64,000 nucleotides of DNA from Mangifera indica (GCF_011075055.1 NC_058149.1:2889830-2953829); one strand, 5' to 3'. Positions 23,101 to 36,680 are shown, counted from the stretch's first letter. Program-made: numbers and translations. The notes: a model not told the origin generated them from the sequence alone.

Positions 23101-23180
23101 GACAAGATTATTTCAAGAGATGTACATCTTGCACATGTTAAATCTCTTGACTATGTAGACTATGATTGATAAGTTGCTAA
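20130..23180 (+). pseudogene. Ty1/copia polyprotein remnant (protease, integrase, RT, RNase H)
   Basis: Copia domains occur in the canonical order protease-integrase-RT-RNase H, all decayed. About 20195-20400: WIMDLETT (from a protease DSGAT), LVDF.IPK, VYVGNN and IL.L. About 20600-20740: the pre-integrase knuckle remnant. About 20740-21260: integrase core fragments with PRT..N(N)VAE and VFTKSVASTLYELW. 21290-21470: HEFEKLGSKRK and LKGYVFIKEDFAGRLI. About 22080-22380: RT fragments with LNLELFQINVKTIFFN, ELNKEIYVKGG and a relic of YVDD (LCVLVKD). About 22520-23170: RNase H fragments around YAQTF and DIISRDVHLAHV. Dozens of stops and frameshifts. The element is old; neither LTR could be delimited. 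Confidence 0.82.
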
Positions 23181-25309
23181 GCTTATTTATTGTAATGGTG
23201 ACACAACGTCAAAAACTATGAAGTCAAGTTCATTTTGTTTTAAACTTGCATCCTAAAATTCTGGGCTTTCACCATATACACATCGTCTTTAGTTCAACAA
23301 GATTACAATGTCACATAAGTTAGAGATTGTGTTACTCACATGAGTAATCGTTTTTGGTGTTAGGAGAGTAAGCAAAAATAAGACATTTTTCTTAAAAAAT
23401 GTGATGCTGAGAGAGCATGCCAATGGGAGACAAATTTCTTAAGAAAAGATTTGTCGAAGTTAAAATATTGCTTTAATGATCAATCAAGATAAGGTCATAG
23501 ATAGATACATTTGAAAATGACCAATTTGGATTCTCCACGTCCAAATAACTTGTGAATGTCATATATCAGTTTTTAATATGGATAAATACTTGTAAGTGTA
23601 AAGATGATTAAGAACGCGGGTTAGGCACTGAGTACAGTGGCTAAACTAAGATCTGTACAGTGTTAAAGTAATGATATTTGTGGATAATACACATTGTAAC
23701 ACATGATTCATACCATATGTGCATAAGTGAAATGACCATTTGAAATAATGAGAAGATAAATCTTTACTCCCTCACTATGTGAGACTTTATGAGGATTTCC
23801 TCATGTTGATTTGTTGTTGTTTGATGTTTACTCTTAGTTTTGCTATCTTAGTTTAGCACCTATCGCCACACATGATTTGGTCCATGGAACATGACTAGAA
23901 AACTACCTAAATTTAGATTAAGAATTTTGAGTAGAAAAGAAAGTTTTATATATATTACGTATGTCTATTGGTCAGCTGATCATGTCACTTGTATGGGAGA
24001 ATAGACTTGATCATGGATATATAGGAAAATAATACAATGATAAATAAGGGATTAATAGGAGCTAGTGTTATCGAATAAGTTTGGGGTATTGTGAGTCTAA
24101 CTCTTTATTTTGTTTTATTTTGGTTAAAGTGACTATGTTATTTATAACAGATACATAGTATTTAGCTCTCAAGAATAGATTGCTCACAAGGTCGCACGAG
24201 ACATTCGTAAAGTATGAAATGTATTTTTGTATAGGATTTCAATAGCTAAGTATTTGGTTCGGGTCTTCCATCATGTGTGAGTAGAAGATACTAGGTTTGG
24301 CTCTCCCTATAATGAGTCAACTCAATTCAGTTTACTTAATTGTTAAAGATTAATTGTTATAGGTAATTGGATGGTAGTTGGACTGTAATTTAAAAGTCCA
24401 AAAACTATCATCCTAAATAATTAACGCAAAAGAATGCAATAGGATATTTGTTCTCTTTTGCTCTCCCAGAACCAAAAAGCATAGAAACATAGAGAATGTC
24501 TTCCACGAGATTGCAGTACTTGGACAAATTAGGTCATAGAAATGACTCACATTAGACACCTCGTGTTGAATTTGAATCAATAACACGAACAAAAATCAAA
24601 GCTTGTTATGCTTTTCTATTTACAGAATTTATAGAATATGATTTTGGCATGTTTGAATATTTCCAACATGAACTAACATGATACAAACACAATCCAATGG
24701 CACGAATTATCATGAATAGTATATGCCTCTAAACTGAATTGATTTTGTTGATAAAAATTTAATGTCATCACATATTTGATATAATCTAAACATAAATATT
24801 TACATCTTCAATCAACTCAAATAAATATTTTTTTTACGTCCTTAAGAAACTCAATAATACCAAAGCTAACCAATTTTTGAAGAACAGTTATACCTGCACT
24901 CTGATTTTAGCCAAATTCACAATGCTTAACCACAACCTTAGCCTAAACCTACAAAATCAATAAAAATGATTAAAAATAGCAATTTTAATTAATCACATTT
25001 TTGTTGATAATAATTATGTAATATTTACCTTTCTTTACAAGATTTTGTTGAGTCATAGGCAATCAGGTAAAAACTGCAAATACACCATAATAATGTTTCA
25101 ACTGCCATACTAAAATTACCTAAACTGACCATTTTTTATAGGTAATTAGGAGATTAAACTATTCTTAGACAATCATTAAACCTACTTAAAAAAAATTAAA
25201 AGAAACACACTAATAGAAGGAAAGGAACAAAGAATTATGAAATATTTTTGATATATTTCATATCAAGATAGCATTTGATGTGCTATCAATTTTCCCATAC
25301 TATCCATTT
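23181..25309. other. 3' flank of the copia remnant and intergenic sequence
   Basis: 23181-24400 may be the untranslated 3' end and LTR of the copia element, but no LTR pair is visible. 24500-25300 is AT-rich with nothing recognised. Confidence 0.35.
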
Positions 25310-25737
25310 CTAAAAGGTCACAAGCTTTTTTTGGAGAAAAGTTGCACCTACTTTAAATTTTGAATCACAATTTTTCACAAATAAGGACACTCTACCATAT
25401 TTTGAACTCATTGTCAATTTTGTGATTTGAAAAGATGAATGAGATTGAATTTATAGAGAGTTAAGGTAAACTACATAAGATAACTTATGAAATGAGTAGT
25501 GCAAATTTAATGAGGTAACTTATTAAATGAATTATGTTTAATTTGAATCTAAAATCACATGAGTACTTTCACATGTTTATGACATATTTATCCAAATAAC
25601 GTATTTCCTTAATAGATCAGTAGCTATTATTATTCAATCTTTAATTAAATTCATAATCTGACACTTTTTGAAATAAAAAATCAGTTTCACCCAACTTCAC
25701 ATGTTTATAGTATACCTATCATGTAACATATATCTTT
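25310..25737 (+). repeat. Dispersed direct repeat, copy 1
   Basis: Shares an ordered series of matching blocks with 32310-32860 in the same orientation: GGTCACAAG/GGTAACAAG, GACA(C/T)TCTACCAT(A/G)TTTTGAACTCATT, TTTTGTGATTTGAAAAGAT, GATTGAAT, AACTTATTAAATG(A/G)ATTAT(G/A)TTTAATTTGAATCTAAAA and AAAAATCAGTTT(C/T)AC. Noncoding. Identity is high enough to be certain by eye. No element ends were recognised. Confidence 0.75.
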
Positions 25738-26048
25738 CATTAACAAGTGATAAATGCATGATTTAAACTCTCTAGTGAAACTCATAATTAAATATTCATC
25801 TAAGTTCAAAATATTATCACATGATTATATTATGATAAGTTTTTAATATATAATTATTTTAGTAACAAAAAAGAAGTATATTTATTATTTAACTATTATG
25901 CATAACATTTCTTATTCATTAACAAGTAGTAAAGGCATATTATAGACTTCAGTAGAATACAAGCTCAAAACCATATCGTACTCATTAACAAGTAGTAAAG
26001 GCATGTTATATACTTTAGTGGAATTCAAGAATAAAAACTTATTGATTT
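25738..26048 (+). repeat. Imperfect tandem repeat, period 66 bp
   Basis: CATTAACAAGTAGTAAAGGCAT occurs at 25917 and again at 25983, each followed by TTATA.ACTT.AGT.GAAT.CAAG. A more diverged copy begins at 25738 (CATTAACAAGTGATAAATGCAT). Confidence 0.7.
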
Positions 26049-26138
26049 TTTAAATATATCAATTAATTTAATCTATTTGATTTCTAAAACAACACAAAAA
26101 ATCTTTTGTTGTTTATGAATTATTAGTAAGCATTAAAA

Positions 26139-29100
26139 TGTAATACCCACAAGTATGTCTCAAGGGCAAATTGGTCTTTTCATACTTAATTATGTCTATT
26201 TTTCAATTATGGCATATGTTATGATTTAAAGCAAATTAAACATTAAGTTTTTTAAGCAAATGAATAGTTTTCATGTTGGAATTTTTAAATGAGCACACAA
26301 CTGTGCATATCAAGGGTGCATGCCTATGCATCCCGTTACAGGAAGAAAATTATAAAAGGTACGTTACTTGTAATTTTGGGATTGTTATCCCATTACTTTA
26401 ACTCATTCTTATTTGCAAAAAGAGAAAGAGCTTTAAGCGATTTCAACAGTGACTCAAGGGGTTTTTTTGACAAACTTTTGAAAATGGAAGGAAGAGCTTC
26501 GAGCGACATCGAATAGGCTAGCAAGGGAATCCAAGTAAGTAAGGACCACCCTAGAGTATTTTTAGCCAATATATTTCCTAATGGTTAATGGATTTTGATG
26601 TAATGGTATGTTAATCTCGTTGATGGCTTGATGTGGAATATATTGGTTTTATGTCATGAATAAATATGTTTAGGATGATCTTAGACTTCATAAAAAGACT
26701 TGACTAATTTTCTAGAGTTCTTTGATCATTGTTGTTATGTGTTGTAGATTTTGATAATAAGATAATAGATGCAAAGGCCATATATGCATGAATCTCATAT
26801 TTGATGTGATTTTAGAATAATATAGCTAAACTTGTAACATAGTGTGTTTAAAGCATAGATCTATGGTGTTATGAGATTTACTTTTGCATACTTAAGGCAT
26901 TAGAGACATGTGCGGTTAAGTTAGAAACATTAGAAACATATAAATTGTGAAATCAAACCTAAATTATGTTTTCCAAATGTCATGCATGGTCATACCAAGG
27001 TAGGCATGTCATGACATGCATAAAATCCTTACATAACAACATCATGTATAGTTGTGCATTAAGACATCACGCTCGTTAATGCAACATGCATAAATTCTTA
27101 GACAATAGATGGAAAAAACATGTAAAAGACATGCACCGTTGTTTGTCTATATATAGACTAAGTTACAATGGACGATTATGCAACAGAAATGTGTGACATT
27201 CATGATGTAGAATGATAAAAATATCCCTAGGAAATACATAAGTTTGAAAAGGAAAATTTGATGTGCATGGGGAAGGTTACATGCTCGTACACTCAACCAT
27301 ACATGTTGTTCATGCAATCATAACATGGGATGCACGAGAATGTTAAGTTGTGCACAAGTGAAAAAAAAGGTACAACTGTGCACATGACCATGCACACCCA
27401 TACATCATGCAGTAATTATGTACGCTTTTAGGGGTGAAGTCATGCATCAAGAGAAGTATGTACAATTATAGATCCCGATAGTACACTATCATGAACTTAA
27501 GGAATATATGAAAAGATAAAGAGAAATGGGTTAAATGTTTAAACTTAAAGTTTAGTCCTAAAGGATAATACGGACCTAAATGGTACGTAGTAGTACCGAA
27601 CATGTTAAAAGAGATATTATAAGAAGGACATGAGATACAACTTAGGATAAAAGCCATTAAGAGCTAGAGTTGAGATTAATCGCTTAAGATGCATGCATTT
27701 TATACTATAACTAGAGTTATAAGGGTTGTTATAAGGGGCACTTGTAAGGTTGTTCTCCTTACATTGCCTACAATAGGGCATGCCATAATAGGGCCTAATA
27801 GTTCGCAATAGAACATAGTACCTATAGTAGCATACATTTGCTCATAACATAACCCAACTTAGTATAACAGTCCAATGGTGTATGTAACACCCTTTCTGAA
27901 AGTAATACCTTTTGGAGGGAAGCATCACTAATTTAGACTATTTGAGCATACAATCACTTAAAAAATTGCATACGTTGAACATTCATTACAAATTACTAAA
28001 ATGCCTTTTTATTATACTCATATGAAGATGTAACAAAGGATTTCATGAAACCATAAAATAAACATCATCCAAAAATACATAGTGTGTAACAAATAAAAAT
28101 GTCTAAAAAGGTCCATACAACTAGAAAACATAAAACATAAACTGGAAGATAACACATGTATTGTTGAATCTATGCTTGTTAATTGTCATTTGCCCTATAA
28201 CTAACATAATCACATGTACCTACAAAACATAAAGAATAGGGGAATAAGTAAAAATCACTCAATAAGTAAGAAACTCTACTTATCTTTACTAAATCTCCAA
28301 AATAGCATTGGCTCAAACCACTGTAACTCTATCATCATGATTTTATCTTTATACTTCAACTATGATAACATGGGTATTACTATTTTTTTTCTAAATTCTT
28401 GAAAAATTATATAGTCTCTTATCATTTTCTCGAGATCAATTATGGTCTCATTTGATTAATAAAAAATCAGTCCGAATCCTAAACTTGGGTAATTGTTTGA
28501 TTTCTTTCTTGTTTGGATGAAAGCATTATCTCATACTAAAACTAAATACTTTGTTGATGGAACTAGGTAGAGATAGGGATTCGACACTTAGTTATGTGAG
28601 TATCATTGTATAGTCCATTCACCTACACCAATATAGACTGTCAAATTGAATTAGGCTCCTCATAGAGTAAGGGTACCTTATTGTATAATGTCTTATGGTG
28701 GGTGGTGTAAAAAGAATAAACTCACAGATGCCCCTTCATAACAACCTTAATAACCTCAAGTCAAGGACTAACATTATGCATCTCAAACCACTGTCTCAAC
28801 GTAGGCTTGTAATAGCTTTCCTTCTAACTTATAACTCATGCCTTAAATGTCTTCTTTGTGTTAGGCATGTTGGTGCTATTGTGTACCCTATAGGCCCACA
28901 CTATCTTTCGAGATATACCTTAAAGACTTAAATTTATTTCTCAATGTTTCATTGTTCATCTTGCTAAATGTGCAAGCATATACTATTAGTTGTACAGTTT
29001 TACAACATTTCATAAACATGGCTTATCCTTTATCGGTATACATGTTTAATAGCATATGTATGAGTGTGCATGATCATATGCACAAGTGTACATTCTCTTT

Positions 29101-31105
29101 TTACTAATGCACAACTTATCTCCTCATACATCTTTAATCGTGACTACATATATGGGCATGTACAGGTGTATACTAGTGTATAACCTTCTTTATTTATAAA
29201 AACTTATCTTTTCCAATCTATGCACTTCTTAAGGGTATTATCGTTATTTTACCATATGTACATCATACAATCTTGTCGTACAAACATAACTCATGTCTTA
29301 GTCTCCTAGTAATTGGATGGTAATGCACGTCTTTCACATATTCATCTACCAATTGTTTGTAAAAATCTAGGTTTCGTATATATAAGTGTGCATGTCCTTG
29401 TGCACGATCATACATAACTTTGGTACGACTATACATGATGTCTAAAAGTTGTATATTTAAACTATATTTGTGCCTAATCAATCTCTAATCAAATTCTATT
29501 GAAGTAATACACAAAACATGTTTCTAACGTCCTATAATGCTAGAAAATAAGTCTTTCATGGACAAACCAATCTATACATCACTAACATATGAATCCAATC
29601 ATATACGCATGCCAAAACTCCTTTCCATAGGCTATATACATATACATATATCTAGATCAAATCCTACACATACTAATCTCATGTTAATCAACAAATCCTC
29701 ATATTATAATATTTAAAATACCAATTTAAACACAACAGTTTTTGTCCATGATATGGTTCTTCATTTTCAACTAAACCAATAATCTTTGTATAAGCCCATT
29801 ACTACCAATTCATTAATAGATCATCACTAAAATCCTCAAGATCATAATAAAACATCATATATAGAAAGAAAGCAATCATTCTACTTACTTGGGTTCCAAA
29901 AGCTTGAAGATTTGGGGCCATTAGATAGCTTCTCTTATCTTTCCTAAACCTTGCCAAAACATCACCAAAGCACTAACAACACAACAATCAGAAACGCTAA
30001 ACTTTCTCTTTCTTTGTTGAGGATAAAAATATGTTAAAGAAATGGGATAATGTTCCCAAATATTCATTGAACGTGCCTTATATAAATTCATCTCTATAAC
30101 AACATGTACAAGCATGCATTCTTGATATGAACAACCGTACATCCATTTAAAATTTCTAATATGACATGTTATCTAATCGACTGACGTGGCACATAATGTA
30201 CAAGTGTGCATTCTCCATGTATAGTCGTACATTATCTTAAAAAAATAAATAGTTTATTCAATTCAATCCCAATCTCAAGCCACAACCATATAATAACCCA
30301 AACACATGCAAAAAGACTAAAATAACCTTAAGACGTACCTGTGGGTGCTACAATGTAAGTTGAGTGGACTATGTAGCTAACTCACACAACCATGGGATCG
30401 AACATCTATCTCGACCTTGTCTAATCAATATAGTTGTTCAGTTCAATATAGAAAATACTTTCCCCCAATAAGTAAGAAATACAGAAGGTCATCCTATTTA
30501 GAATCTGAAGAGATTCTTTTATGATTGAGTGAGAGCACAATATTTCTCAAGAGAATGATATGGGACCTTGGAGCTTCTCGAGTAAACAATTAAGAATTGT
30601 ATAATCTACATCATCCTAGTCAGAGTTTATAGGTAAACTTTTAATTATCCAGTTTAGAGGGATTAAGGCAAAGGTATTGTAGTGAATAAGTAAAAGTTTA
30701 AGTATAGTCACCTACTTATTAAGTGATTTTCACTCATTCCCTTACTTATGATATGTTACAAGTACTGGTACTCGAGATGGATGAGATGCGGGAGGAGGTC
30801 AGGGAGCACAAAGTAGTAGAGGGCAAATAAGTTTTTAACCTTTATTTATTTAATTTAGTTTTTTTTTTTTTTTTTTGAGATATAGATGTATGGTCGCTTA
30901 TGATTTATTTGTTACACACTTTGGACAATTGATTGATATTTATTTTCTTGATGTATTTAGACATCTTTCGTACATTTCAACATAATTTTCATGTTAAAGG
31001 TATTTTAGTAATTTTTCAAGTTACAATGTTGAATTAATGATATTAATGGAATTCTAAGTGCTCATATAGTCAAAGTAAATAATGCTCTGAGAGGGGGGTG
31101 TTACA
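26139..31105 (+). mobile_element. Solo LTR A (2497 bp), split by nested LTR B
   Basis: Begins TGTAATACCCACAAG at 26139 and ends GGGGTGTTACA at 31105. The two outer flanks carry an identical 5-bp duplication, TAAAA (26134-26138 and 31106-31110). Positions 27883-30352 are a second insertion; without it LTR A is 1744 + 753 = 2497 bp. Internal landmarks shared with copies B and C: CAAGGGCA...TCTTTT near the start, GTGCAT/CATGCC quasi-palindromes, ATTATAAAAGGTACGTTAC as likely TATA region (near 26350), TTGGGATTGTTATCCCATT, and CCAAGTAAGTAAGG near 26530. No primer-binding site, gag or pol follows, so this is a solo LTR of the gypsy family whose 5' LTR is at 5787-7857. The small open frame at 26289-26516 is inside the LTR and not a gene. 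Confidence 0.85.
27883..30352 (-). mobile_element. Solo LTR B (2470 bp), inverted and nested in LTR A
   Basis: On the minus strand it starts TGTAGCACCCACAGG at 30352 and ends AGGGTGTTACA at 27883, the same ends as LTR A. Landmarks recur in order: CTTAAGGTTATTTTAGTCTTTTT near the start, TGTACGACTATACATGG and CATGCTTGTACATG motifs, TTTATATAAGGCACGTTC as TATA region (about 30075), TTGGGAACATTATCCCATTTCTTTAAC, and CCCAAGTAAGTAG (about 29888). Flanks are GTGTA (27878-27882) and ATGTA (30353-30357), a 5-bp target duplication with one change. LTR A sequence resumes at 30353: both LTR C and joined LTR A read on through this point into an ATAATACTTTC/AAATACTTTC block. Minus-strand open frames inside (29921-30142, 29263-29481) are spurious. 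Confidence 0.83.
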
Positions 31106-32066
31106 TAAAATTTATTATTTCTGAAAATTAAAGAGAATTTTTATTATTTTATCATGTTACAAGAGAATAAATTCACTCTTTTTTATACTCTAACTCTTCA
31201 ATCCTTATATATTACACTTTCCATCATCCCTAAAAAAATTGTTACTCTGCCCAAAGGTTCTTTGGTTTTACAATGGTTTCAAAGTGAGGATGGGGGCAGA
31301 ATTGCTTAGAATAAATTCAAGAAAATTAGTCAATTTACAATTGTCATAGGAGACTTATTAAAAGATATGTCTATGATGTTTAGAGTATTTTCTTGAGTTT
31401 CATACTAGTTAATGTTGTCTATTTGAAAAAAAAAAAAAATTTAATATAAATATTGTTACAATTTCTTTGTTGTTTTGATCTTCCAAAATTTATTGTGATC
31501 AATTTCTAAAAACCCTCTTAATAATGACTTTAATGAGTAAAGCATTGTATTAAGATTTCAAAGATGGGACCTAATTGATATATAATAAGATACTAGACCC
31601 TTAGTCAGAGGTCCAATAAACTTTAGAACACACCTTGATATTGTCTAGTCATGTCATACTTATGACATGCATTGGACTATTCTTATTGATCACGTTAAAT
31701 TCATCTATAAACCTTCATAAAACTATTCAATTATTTGGTCTTGTTAGACCAAATTATAATTAATATTAACACTCACAAGTAAATTTCTAATATAATAATT
31801 TTAGGATTGGAGATGATTTTAAATAAATCATATATATTATAATTTTTTATGTTAATTTACTCACATTATTTTAAAACTAACAATAAAGTACTAACATATA
31901 TATAACAAATGAGACAATGCTACTTACCCAAAAAAAAAAAAATGTTAGGCAATGCCTTCAACTGAGGTTAAAAATTTATTATAAGATTTATCTCAAAGTT
32001 GCAGAGAAATTTTATCAACTTTCATATTAATTAATGATATGAATTAGAGATAAATGTATATATCTA
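31106..32066. other. Intergenic, no recognisable feature
   Basis: AT-rich sequence between LTR A and the TA microsatellite, with A-runs at about 31427 and 31930. No gene or element end recognised. Confidence 0.4.
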
Positions 32067-32169
<103 letters not shown>

Positions 32170-32309
32170 ATTCTAATCTTCATAACTTGCAACATGAAAA
32201 GAAAATGGTTACTAAACTCATTTTATTGATAAGAATTAATCACAACAAATAAAAATTTCTTCTACATCTTCAAGAATTGATCATAACTTGCACAGCATAT
32301 TGTGTGCTC

Positions 32310-32860
32310 TCTTTTTCCCCATTCATCCATTTTTATGAGGTAACAAGTTTTTTCTTTGGACAAAAGTTGATGTTGCTTAAACTTTGAACCATAAAAATTT
32401 ATAAATAAAAACATTCTAATATAAGTTAAACTCATAACAAGTTTTATGATTTTAAAAAGTAAATGAGATTGACTTTATAGATAGTTTGGATGAACTAAAC
32501 AAGGTAACTGATCAAATAAAGACATTCTACCATGTTTTGAACTCATTAAAAGTTTTGTGATTTGAAAAGATAAATTAGATTGAATATGTTGAGAGTTATA
32601 GCAGACTACATGAGTGAATTTATGAAATGAGAAAGTAGACTTGTCAAGATAACTTATTAAATGGATTATATTTAATTTGAATCTAAAAACATGTATGCGA
32701 TTTTCAAGTGTGTATGGCACACTTTTCTACGTAATATATTTTCTTAATAAACAAATGGTTGTCATGACACAATTTTTAATGAAATTCAAATTTCGACACT
32801 TTTTAAAATAAAAAAATCAGTTTTACATAACCTCACATGTTTATGATATACTTTTTTATG
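32310..32860 (+). repeat. Dispersed direct repeat, copy 2, with internal duplication
   Basis: Matches 25310-25737 block by block in the same orientation. In this copy the segment containing AACTCATAA/TTAAAAGTTTT.TGATTT.AAAAAG occurs twice (about 32425-32510 and 32537-32620), so it carries an internal duplication absent from copy 1. Confidence 0.7.
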
Positions 32861-34110
32861 CAATGATTTGATAGTGAGAACGAGATTTAATTACTGAGAT
32901 TATTGACATAATTTAAAGGTCTCGGTATGTAACTTTTTTAGACAATTTGTAAACAAGACAACATGTTATATAGTGTAATTTGTTGCTAGTAGGGTGGGGT
33001 AATTTGGTAAATAATTTAAAACATTAAAAATGCTTAGGAGAGTGGAAATAGTAACAACTGCGGGTTAATACGAGTTGTGTCAAATCAACCCAAATATAGT
33101 TTAGGTTGGGTTAAGGTTGAAAATTTTTGATGCAATTCTAATTTAGGTTAGGATAAAGTTGAGGGTCTCTGATCCAAAACTTAAACTGACATAACACGAA
33201 TATAATCTATGTTCATGAACTATCAAGTCAACTAGAGCCTTGGGCCATTAATCAAAGAATTTTATGGCAATGAGGCTAGGACTATAAACCAACCCAATTG
33301 CTCAAGAGCCATTCATGATTTGTCTCATGTTAAGTTAAGGCATAATTCGAGTTTGCTATTGCTTCTTAAAGGTCAATACAACTATAACAAATAACCTTAA
33401 TTTTATACCAATGTAACCAACAAACTTAATTAAATAGAATTTAACCTTCATCTCTAACTTCTTAACAACACCACAGACTTAACTTTAATCCTATCAACAA
33501 AACCTCCTCTTTCATTCTCTAACTCTCTTATGCAAATCTCACATTACATGCACAAAATCAAACAAGAACATTATATCAAACTATTAAATCAATCTTAACT
33601 CAAAAGTTGGGTTTCCATTTCTAAACTGAGTATGTGTTGTTTTCAAAAGTTGATTAACAATTATTATACACATGGGATTTGCTTAATTTTAACAAAAAAC
33701 AAGAAACATCAACTATATGTAAATTGGATGTTGGCAATTGCATATTTTACCCAATTAGTGTAACAAACATCATTTGGGTAAAATCTCAAGTATGGGATTG
33801 ATGTATGAGGTAGGTAAATAAAACATTTTATGCCAATAAAGGGTGAAGGTAATTTCTTTTGCATATATAGGGTGGTTAAGGGAAGGAATTTTATGCCAAA
33901 AAAAAGAGTTTTTCCATTTGGCATAGTCAAATGTGAATTGTGTTAGGGGTAAGCGTAAATGTTTTATGGTAAAAGGAGGTGACTCAAGAGATAAGTGCAA
34001 GAATTTTTTGTTAAGAGGAAGGTTGTTATAATTTTATGTTAACGTTCGTAGTTGTAGATCACGTAAATCTCAAGTCAACTCACATTTTTATAGAAATCTG
34101 TTTTTTATAT
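32861..34110. other. Intergenic, no recognisable feature
   Basis: Low-complexity AT-rich sequence. 33060-33240 has repeated GGGTTGG/AACCCAAAT-type text. Minus-strand open frames at 33709-34000 overlap each other in different frames and have no recognisable motif. Confidence 0.4.
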
Positions 34111-34283
34111 TTTTTTTTTTTTTTGAATAGATCATCTTATCTAACTTTCAAGATTAAACCAACCTAACCAAATAAGTCAAACTCCAACTCCAGTGACAAG
34201 CCCACAACCATTACACTAGGTAAATTAAGATTTGATCTTGATATGTCATCAATAGGTTTCAAACTCATGCTTCCATGCTTGGG
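34111..34283 (-). mobile_element. SINE-like element, interrupted by LTR C
   Basis: On the minus strand the segment ends in a poly-A run (T-run at 34111-34124 on plus). At 34264-34255 it carries GTTTGAAACC, close to a pol III box B (GTTCGAnnCC). This is the layout of a tRNA-derived SINE tail. At 34284 solo LTR C begins; the missing head would lie right of 36680, where the minus strand reads TGGTGGGGGATGCCTAA, faintly like a box A context. The call rests on general layout, not a family match. Confidence 0.4.
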
Positions 34284-36680
34284 TGTAAATCGCACAAATT
34301 CATCTTAAGGGCATTATAGTCTTTTTACATATAATTATGATTGTGTATGTTTGGGATTTGAAATTGGATTGAAAATAAGTTAAGTATCGAATATTTAAGA
34401 GGATGTACGACCATACATGGAGGGTTGCACTTGTATATCATGTGACATATTACTCAGATGGATAACATGCCACGATGAAAATTTTAAAAGGATGCATGAT
34501 CATGTATAAGGACATGCATGCCTGTACATGCCTTTATGCAAATAAATTGTATAAATGGCACATAGTTAGAGTTTTGGGATCATTATCTCATTGCATTCAA
34601 ATGTTCTTATCCATTTTAAGATAGAGAAAGTTAGCATTTATGGCTACATGTTGATATTTTTTTGGCAGCATCTAATGAGTTTTAGTGAAGTGGTATAAAG
34701 AGAAAAAGAGAGGTGATTTTAATGACATCAAATCATTCAGTAAGGAAGAAATTGGTAAGTAGAGACTGTTATCCTTCTTAAGTCTAGTTTTCTGTATTTT
34801 TGGTTATGAGAGTGATATACACTGATGAGGGATATGATTTGTCATTCTTGATTGTTTGTAAAGGAAAATCATGCAAGTTTAATGGCTTGTGTCTAAACTG
34901 ATTCTAAAGTTAAACAGTATAAAGAATACTTGAAGTGTTTTGATTGTGATAACGAGATTAATTTAGGAGAATGATTCATTGATGTTGATGGCAATTTGAT
35001 TATTATTTTTTGGGTGTCTAGCTGTTATTTTACAAAGAGTGACTTGTTGATGAGATTTGGTTGTTTAAAGACTTACATTTATTCTTATAGGATGTTTGAG
35101 ACTTAGGTTCTTTGATTGTTAAATGTTAAGCTTTGGCTAGGAATCAACTAAGGTTGAAAATAAGCCATGTATGGTCACACCAAAAGAAGTCGCAATCGTA
35201 AGATGTTTGGAATAGTTTTATTTTAGGTCATGTACAACCGTGGACAAGGGTATGTAGACCCTTACATGAAAAATCAATTATTTTTTTACTATCATATAGA
35301 GGTCAAGCACCATTGACTGATGACTCTAAGACTAAAGCACGAGATATACCCACACAATAAGTATGTATGACTGTTCATAGAGTTGAATGACAATAATACC
35401 CCTAAAAAATACTTAGATTGTAGAAGATCAGTGTTAAGAAGTTAAAAGAGGATATATGCCCTTACACTTGATTGTGCACGTCGATACATGCATACTAGTG
35501 AAATCACTATGAAAATGAACAAGTCATGCCTACTGAAAAAAGAGTTAAATGTCTGTCCATACAATCATGCACGCCTGTACATAGAGAAGTTGATGTACAT
35601 TCATACACCTGATGGTATATGTCTGTACATGATGTATAAGGAATAGTAAAGTTAAAAGTAAATATGCTAAATGTTTAACAAGTTGTCTCGAAGGATAGTA
35701 CAGGCTTCCAGGGTACACAATAGTACCCAACGTGCTTGAGAGAGATGATGATTAGGGCATAAGTTATATGTTAAGGTGAAAGCTAAGGCAAGCTTAAGTT
35801 GATTTAGTGGCTTAAGATATAGCCATGCTAGCCATTACTTGAGATCATTAAGATTGTGACAAAGGGCTATCGTGAGTTTATATTCTCTTCATCAACCATA
35901 GTAGGGCACATTTGTTATAGGACATTGTATCCATAATAAGGTACAATGTCTTACTACAAACTATATAATAATCACCACATGACCAAAGTGTCAAATGCAT
36001 GTATCAATCTAGTTTGATTAGCTTAGTATACAATTTCAGTTGAGATAATACTTTCACCTAAACAAGTAAGAGATGATGTTTTCACCCTAGTTTAGAATTC
36101 AAAGTAATTCTTTGGTGATCGAACAAGACCCAGATAGTCCTAAGAGATATGTTTTGGAGCCTAAAAGTTTCTGAGTTATCAAATGATAACAATAGTACCT
36201 ATGTCATCATAGTGGGAGTTTAAAGATAAACTCCTGATGATCGAGTTATAATAGGTCAAGCCAATGGTATTTTAGGAATTTAGTAAAAGTTAGTAGAGTC
36301 TCATGTTTATTAAGTGACTTTTCACTTACTCTCTTACTTTTCATATTTCACAAGTATAGGCAATCGTAATGGTTGTACGGTGAGCTACGGTCAACAAGCG
36401 TAAATTAAGCATAAGGGCGCATATGTCTTTTTGGTTGTATTGGATTTATGTTTCAATTGTTGAACATGTATTTGATCTTTATATTAATTACACATTATGT
36501 CTTTGTGGTTGACGGATATTTACTTTATGGTTTATGGCATCCTTTATACACTTTTGGTTGTTTTTCATATTAAGGGTAATTTGGTTGTATGAAGTTAATT
36601 GTTAAGTGAATGCATGTTTAAATAGTCTAAGTTAATGATATTTTCCTATAAAAGGTAGCACTTCTAGAGAAGGTGTTACA
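34284..36680 (+). mobile_element. Solo LTR C (2397 bp), third copy of the LTR A family
   Basis: Starts TGTAAATCGCACAAAT at 34284 and ends AGAAGGTGTTACA at 36680. It shares the ordered landmarks of LTR A: CTTAAGGGCATTATAGTCTTTTT, TGTACGACCATACATGG, GGACATGCATGCCTGTACATG, TTGTATAAATGGCACA (TATA region, near 34545), TTGGGATCATTATCTCATT, and GATAATACTTTCACCTAAACAAGTAAGAGATG near 36045. Flanks TTGGG (34279-34283) and TTAGG (36681-36685) differ at one base and are the likely target duplication. No internal retroelement domain is attached. Confidence 0.78.

Noticed and set aside
26134..31110. Reading 26139-31105 as one complete retrotransposon with internal region
   Set aside because: The middle is a same-family LTR in inverted orientation with its own flanking duplication. 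No gag, pol or primer-binding site is present.
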